From contig JBARRP010000210.1 of assembly GCA_049644285.1 (NCBI GenBank), positions 1 through 8,679 on the forward strand: DNA of 8,679 bases, given 5' to 3'. The notes beneath the pieces are model-generated. The model saw nothing but the letters and a program-made list of their open reading frames with translations. It searched no databases and was not told where the DNA came from. Position 1 is the first letter of the stretch; the number at the start of each line of letters is the position of its first letter. This document shows positions 6,048-8,679 of the stretch, one piece after another. Made by a program: the position numbers and the translations under genes. Source of the DNA: CAVRXT01 sp049644285 (lineage in GTDB: Bacteria; Acidobacteriota; Terriglobia; Acidiferrales; UBA7541).

Positions 6048-6835
6048 TCCTCAGGCGAACCTACGCGCAAAGCGAGATCCACACTCATTGGGAATCTGTT
6101 TATAGAGGGCACCCAATCCAGGACCGCTTCGATGACAAAGTCATGGACCGGATCCTGAAATACCTGAATCCTCGCCCTAACGCTCTTTTTCTGGATGCGG
6201 GCTGTGGCATCGGTAGTCATTCATTCCGGATTGCGCAACGAGGGTATCGCTGTATTGGGGTGGACCTTTCGGAGAATGTCCTCAAGACGGCAAAACAGAA
6301 TGCCACAATACGAGGCCTGGAATCGAGGATCTCTTTCGTCTGTGAGGCCCTCGAAGACCTAGGATTCGCGGACAATTCCTTTGATGCGGTACACTGCAGG
6401 GGTGTTTTGATGCATATCCCGCAGTGGGAAAAGGCTCTTGCAAGCATCTGTAGGGTTCTAAGGCCAGGAGGTCGGATCGCCATCCTGGAGGGCAACTATA
6501 AATCTCTCGAAATGGCGATTGTGCTTCTATTCCGCAGAATCCAGTCGAGAAAATCCAAAATGATGAGAACGGAGGCGGGTTTCGAGTTCTGGTCCGAGGA
6601 GAACGGTCAGCCGTTTGTGGGCCGCGTTGCTAACACCCAACGTCTCATGCATGAGTTGGAAGCGAATCGGGGCCGCGTCTTCAAGAGGTTTGGACACGAG
6701 TTCTGGGACATTCACAGGTTTCCGTCGGGGGTTCTTAGAAACACTATGATACGATTTAATTATCTGTACTTCCTGCTCAGTCTTCCGCCCTTCGGCTGCG
6801 CTGGGAACGCCATCGTCGGAGACAAGAAGGCCTAG
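6044..6835 (+). CDS. Class I SAM-dependent methyltransferase
   Basis: 263 residues. The fold is clear: motif I LFLDAGCGIGSHS (48-60), acidic motif GVDLSENVL (72-80, Asp74 for the SAM ribose), SFVCEALEDLGF (97-108), motif IV FDAVHCRGVLMHIP (113-126) and LRPGGRIAILEG (139-150). It is a Methyltransf_11/25-type enzyme; the C-terminal 110 residues are basic with hydrophobic stretches (about 156-164 and 237-250) that could aid membrane or substrate contact. The substrate is unknown; the location suggests glycan or lipid-glycan methylation, though a quinone- or small-molecule-type methyltransferase cannot be excluded. The ATG lies 3 bases after the candidate end of an IS remnant, and GGGGA at 6034-6038 in that end is the likely ribosome binding site. 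An insertion may therefore have replaced the native upstream region. The frame is closed by TAA at 6011-6013. It shares little sequence with the other methyltransferase beyond the core motifs. Confidence 0.85.
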   Translation: MILRRTYAQSEIHTHWESVYRGHPIQDRFDDKVMDRILKYLNPRPNALFLDAGCGIGSHSFRIAQRGYRCIGVDLSENVLKTAKQNATIRGLESRISFVCEALEDLGFADNSFDAVHCRGVLMHIPQWEKALASICRVLRPGGRIAILEGNYKSLEMAIVLLFRRIQSRKSKMMRTEAGFEFWSEENGQPFVGRVANTQRLMHELEANRGRVFKRFGHEFWDIHRFPSGVLRNTMIRFNYLYFLLSLPPFGCAGNAIVGDKKA

Positions 6836-6857
6836 CGACTGAATCTTGGTGTCAGTG

Positions 6858-8679
6858 TCACTGCTTCAGCAAGATTACGTCATCAATGTAAACGTTGAAT
6901 TTGCCTTTGGCTAGGCCGCCGCTTCCATAAGTAAACGTTCCACCGGCTCGGATTCCCATTCCAACTGAACTGAACCCAGCTAGACACCCATTCGTGTTGA
7001 AATTCAAATGCTGGGCGGTCAGAACGCCATTGACGAACAGTCGATAGAGACCATCGTTATTCGAGGCGCTTCCGGTGCAAGTGCTCCCCTTAAACTCAAA
7101 TTCAACTTGTTCCCATACTCCCAATGGCAAGTTCCAATGGTCCGTTCCTTGCGGCGGTCCATCATTGAAGATGTGTGCCCCATCGCCGTAGAATCGGGGA
7201 GTCATTGAGGAAACGCAGTTATTGGAGGGAGTTGAGTAATTGTCGTTATCCATCTCGTCAGCAAATCCCGCGCCACCGCCGCCAGCTCCCGCAAACACCT
7301 CAGCGAAATAAATCTCTATGTCGCCGCAGGCATTCTGGTCGAAATATCTCCAGTAAGAGACGTAGATGTGGTTAGAGGAACCAATAAAACCGGGACCAAC
7401 CCCCAAAGTACATGCGGCACCATTAAATGGGATGGCGCATTGCTCTGAAAAACTGCCAGAATGGGCGTTTGTTCCAGTGATGGAAGTCAGATTGCATTGC
7501 GTTGGATCATTACAGAGACCAAATTCATTCGGCCCAATCTTGCCGCTCTCGAAGCCCTCTGCGAGAGCAAGCGTCCATCCAGACGGAATAGCGACGGAAG
7601 GTACGTTTGTGGCAGAGACAGTTGCGCCAGCCAAGAGACTCTTTGACTTGGTCACGGTAAATGCGCCCGGAAGAGTTGCTGAGGCTGGGTCTGGATTGGT
7701 CACAGTCACGTTATAGGTTCCGGCCCCAATCGATGGAACTGACGCCGTAAGTTGCGTGGTGCTTACGAAGAACACCGATGCCGCTCGCGCGCCTCCGAAC
7801 TCGACCGTCGCACCTTGCGCGAAATTCGTACCGCTTATTGTTACTTGTGTTCCCGGTGTGCCAGAACTGGGAGAAACACCGCCGATAGTTGGAGGCCCAG
7901 CCGGCTGCGGCAGTACATAGGTGAACCCTCCCGCAAGCTCAGCGGACTGGCCGCCGGGATCCTCAACCGTGACGTGTACCACCCCGGCAGCGTTCGGCGG
8001 CGTGACGGCCTGGATCTGCGTCCCGGTGCTGGCGGTCACTGATGCTGACACAGTTCCGAACAATACAATCGCTCCCGCGAGAAAGTTCGTGCCTGTGATC
8101 GTCACAGAGGTGCCTCCGCCTGTGGAGCCACTGTTGGGCGAAACACTGCGGACTGTCGGCCAAACAACCCCGTACGCGAAGCCGCCGGTCAGTGTGCTGG
8201 ACTCGGCATCGGAGTTGCTGACCGTAACATCGACTGTACCAGCGATGTGGGCGGGCGTCACCACCTGAATTTGAGTCGCACTGCTGACGCGCACTGCGGA
8301 TGCAGTAACACCACCAAAGAGAACAGTGGCTCCTGTCTGGAAGTTTGATCCGCTGATCGTGACCGGGGTCCCACCGGCGGTCGGGCCAGAATTAGGAGAA
8401 ACTCTGCTAACATCTGGGGCGAAACGAGTTCCGGTATTAATGCTGAAGCTACTTGAAGCGGTGGCGCCGATGGAATCGTTCACTCCGGCTTGAAATGAGA
8501 ATGCCCCAGCCTGCGTGGGCACGCCCGAAATCTCTCCGCTTGACGCCTGAAGACGAAGACCCGGCGGTAAGTGCCCGCCGACGATGCCCCATGTGTAGGG
8601 TGGCACGCCATTGGCGGCGGCCAAGCCCGCGTTGTAGTTCACGCCTACCGCCCCGCCTGGCAAGGCACTGGTTGTGATT
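6858..8679 (-). CDS. Secreted/surface protein with He_PIG and IPT/TIG domains and Cys-rich jelly-roll-like C-terminus (N-terminus outside window)
   Basis: The frame is open to the window edge (the first full codon is ATC at 8676-8678), so 606 C-terminal residues are visible and the start is upstream. Numbering from the Leu at 8663: a putative Ig (He_PIG) domain at about 1-76, with PPYTWGIVGGHLPPGLRL (21-38) and SGEISGVPTQAGAFSF (42-57); three IPT/TIG domains at about 82-165, 166-250 and 257-338, each with a V-S-P-x-S-G start and an ISG/ITGxNF strand; a linker; then a C-terminal domain at about 361-601. That domain opens with AEGFESG and contains WEQVEFEFKG (517-526), NNDGLYRLFVNGVL (535-548) and VYIDDVILL (591-599), a pattern of concanavalin-like/polysaccharide-lyase-type jelly rolls. 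All eight visible cysteines (384, 390, 409, 418, 446, 483, 529, 560) fall in it, suggesting disulfides and an extracytoplasmic location. No catalytic residues can be assigned, so glycan binding or cleavage is inference. Confidence 0.85.
   Translation of the reverse strand, partial: ITTSALPGGAVGVNYNAGLAAANGVPPYTWGIVGGHLPPGLRLQASSGEISGVPTQAGAFSFQAGVNDSIGATASSSFSINTGTRFAPDVSRVSPNSGPTAGGTPVTISGSNFQTGATVLFGGVTASAVRVSSATQIQVVTPAHIAGTVDVTVSNSDAESSTLTGGFAYGVVWPTVRSVSPNSGSTGGGTSVTITGTNFLAGAIVLFGTVSASVTASTGTQIQAVTPPNAAGVVHVTVEDPGGQSAELAGGFTYVLPQPAGPPTIGGVSPSSGTPGTQVTISGTNFAQGATVEFGGARAASVFFVSTTQLTASVPSIGAGTYNVTVTNPDPASATLPGAFTVTKSKSLLAGATVSATNVPSVAIPSGWTLALAEGFESGKIGPNEFGLCNDPTQCNLTSITGTNAHSGSFSEQCAIPFNGAACTLGVGPGFIGSSNHIYVSYWRYFDQNACGDIEIYFAEVFAGAGGGGAGFADEMDNDNYSTPSNNCVSSMTPRFYGDGAHIFNDGPPQGTDHWNLPLGVWEQVEFEFKGSTCTGSASNNDGLYRLFVNGVLTAQHLNFNTNGCLAGFSSVGMGIRAGGTFTYGSGGLAKGKFNVYIDDVILLKQ
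7650..8420 (-). repeat. Three tandem IPT/TIG domain repeats in the coding sequence
   Basis: Three units of roughly 250 bases each (about 8420-8169, 8168-7914 and 7895-7650) encode immunoglobulin-like IPT/TIG domains. Units 1 and 2 are the most alike (VSPNSGPTAGGTPVTISG against VSPNSGSTGGGTSVTITG; both continue TQIQxVTP and end GGFxY). Unit 3 is shorter in its first loop (VSPSSGTPGTQVTISG) and ends in PGAFTVT. The pattern suggests internal duplication followed by divergence; units 1 and 2 would be the more recent pair. Confidence 0.75.

Noticed and set aside
6853..6863. CAGTG-T-CACTG inverted repeat between the convergent genes as a bidirectional terminator
   Set aside because: Five-base arms with a one-base loop and no T-runs on either side; it overlaps the minus-strand stop codon.
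7366..7716. Plus-strand 116-codon ORF opposite the TIG-repeat gene, and similar plus-strand ORFs at 7008-8677
   Set aside because: They are antisense shadows of a clearly coding minus strand; their translations show no domain and an erratic composition.
8661..8663. TTG at 8663 as the start of the minus-strand gene
   Set aside because: The frame continues to the window edge with residues ITTSA that fit the beginning of the He_PIG domain, so the gene is truncated by the window rather than starting here.
1..8679. CRISPR array, tRNA or rRNA genes
   Set aside because: No regularly spaced short repeats and no tRNA- or rRNA-like sequence seen on either strand; the only repeats are the TIG-coding units.

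Overview
The window is a stretch of a bacterial surface-polysaccharide (exopolysaccharide, capsule or O-antigen) biosynthesis locus, followed by a convergent gene for a secreted or cell-surface protein. By eye the DNA is moderately GC-rich. Tightly packed glycosyltransferase genes next to a long He_PIG/IPT-TIG repeat protein suggest a soil-type bacterium, most likely of the Acidobacteriota. That assignment rests on gene style only; no marker gene is present.

Positions 1-4885 (+ strand) read as one operon-like block: the 3' end of a GT4-type glycosyltransferase (1-156), a membrane GT2 glycosyltransferase (149-1294), two GT4-type glycosyltransferases (1263-2507 and 2508-3749) and a non-hydrolysing UDP-GlcNAc 2-epimerase, wecB (3752-4885). 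The genes overlap or lie within 2 bases of each other, so translational coupling is likely. The epimerase would supply UDP-ManNAc. The GT2 enzyme would work at the membrane, and the GT4 enzymes would add further sugars on the cytoplasmic face. No polymerase, flippase or UDP-ManNAc dehydrogenase is visible.

Positions 4886-6835 (+ strand) hold two dissimilar class I SAM-dependent methyltransferases (4975-5694 and 6044-6835), probably tailoring enzymes for the same glycan. The reading frame of the first stays open upstream of its first ATG without a usual start codon. The 349-base gap between the two contains what looks like a roughly 220-bp internally deleted insertion-sequence remnant (about 5818-6040), possibly of the IS21 family. 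Its right end stops 3 bases before the ATG of the second methyltransferase. Inside it is a 45-codon ORF with a strong ribosome binding site and an ATGA overlap with that methyltransferase.

Positions 6858-8679 (- strand) encode the C-terminal 606 residues of a protein that begins outside the window: a putative Ig (He_PIG) domain, three IPT/TIG domains, and a cysteine-rich C-terminal domain resembling a concanavalin-like jelly roll. It is probably an extracellular carbohydrate-binding or carbohydrate-active protein. Its stop codon lies 22 bases from the end of the second methyltransferase gene.
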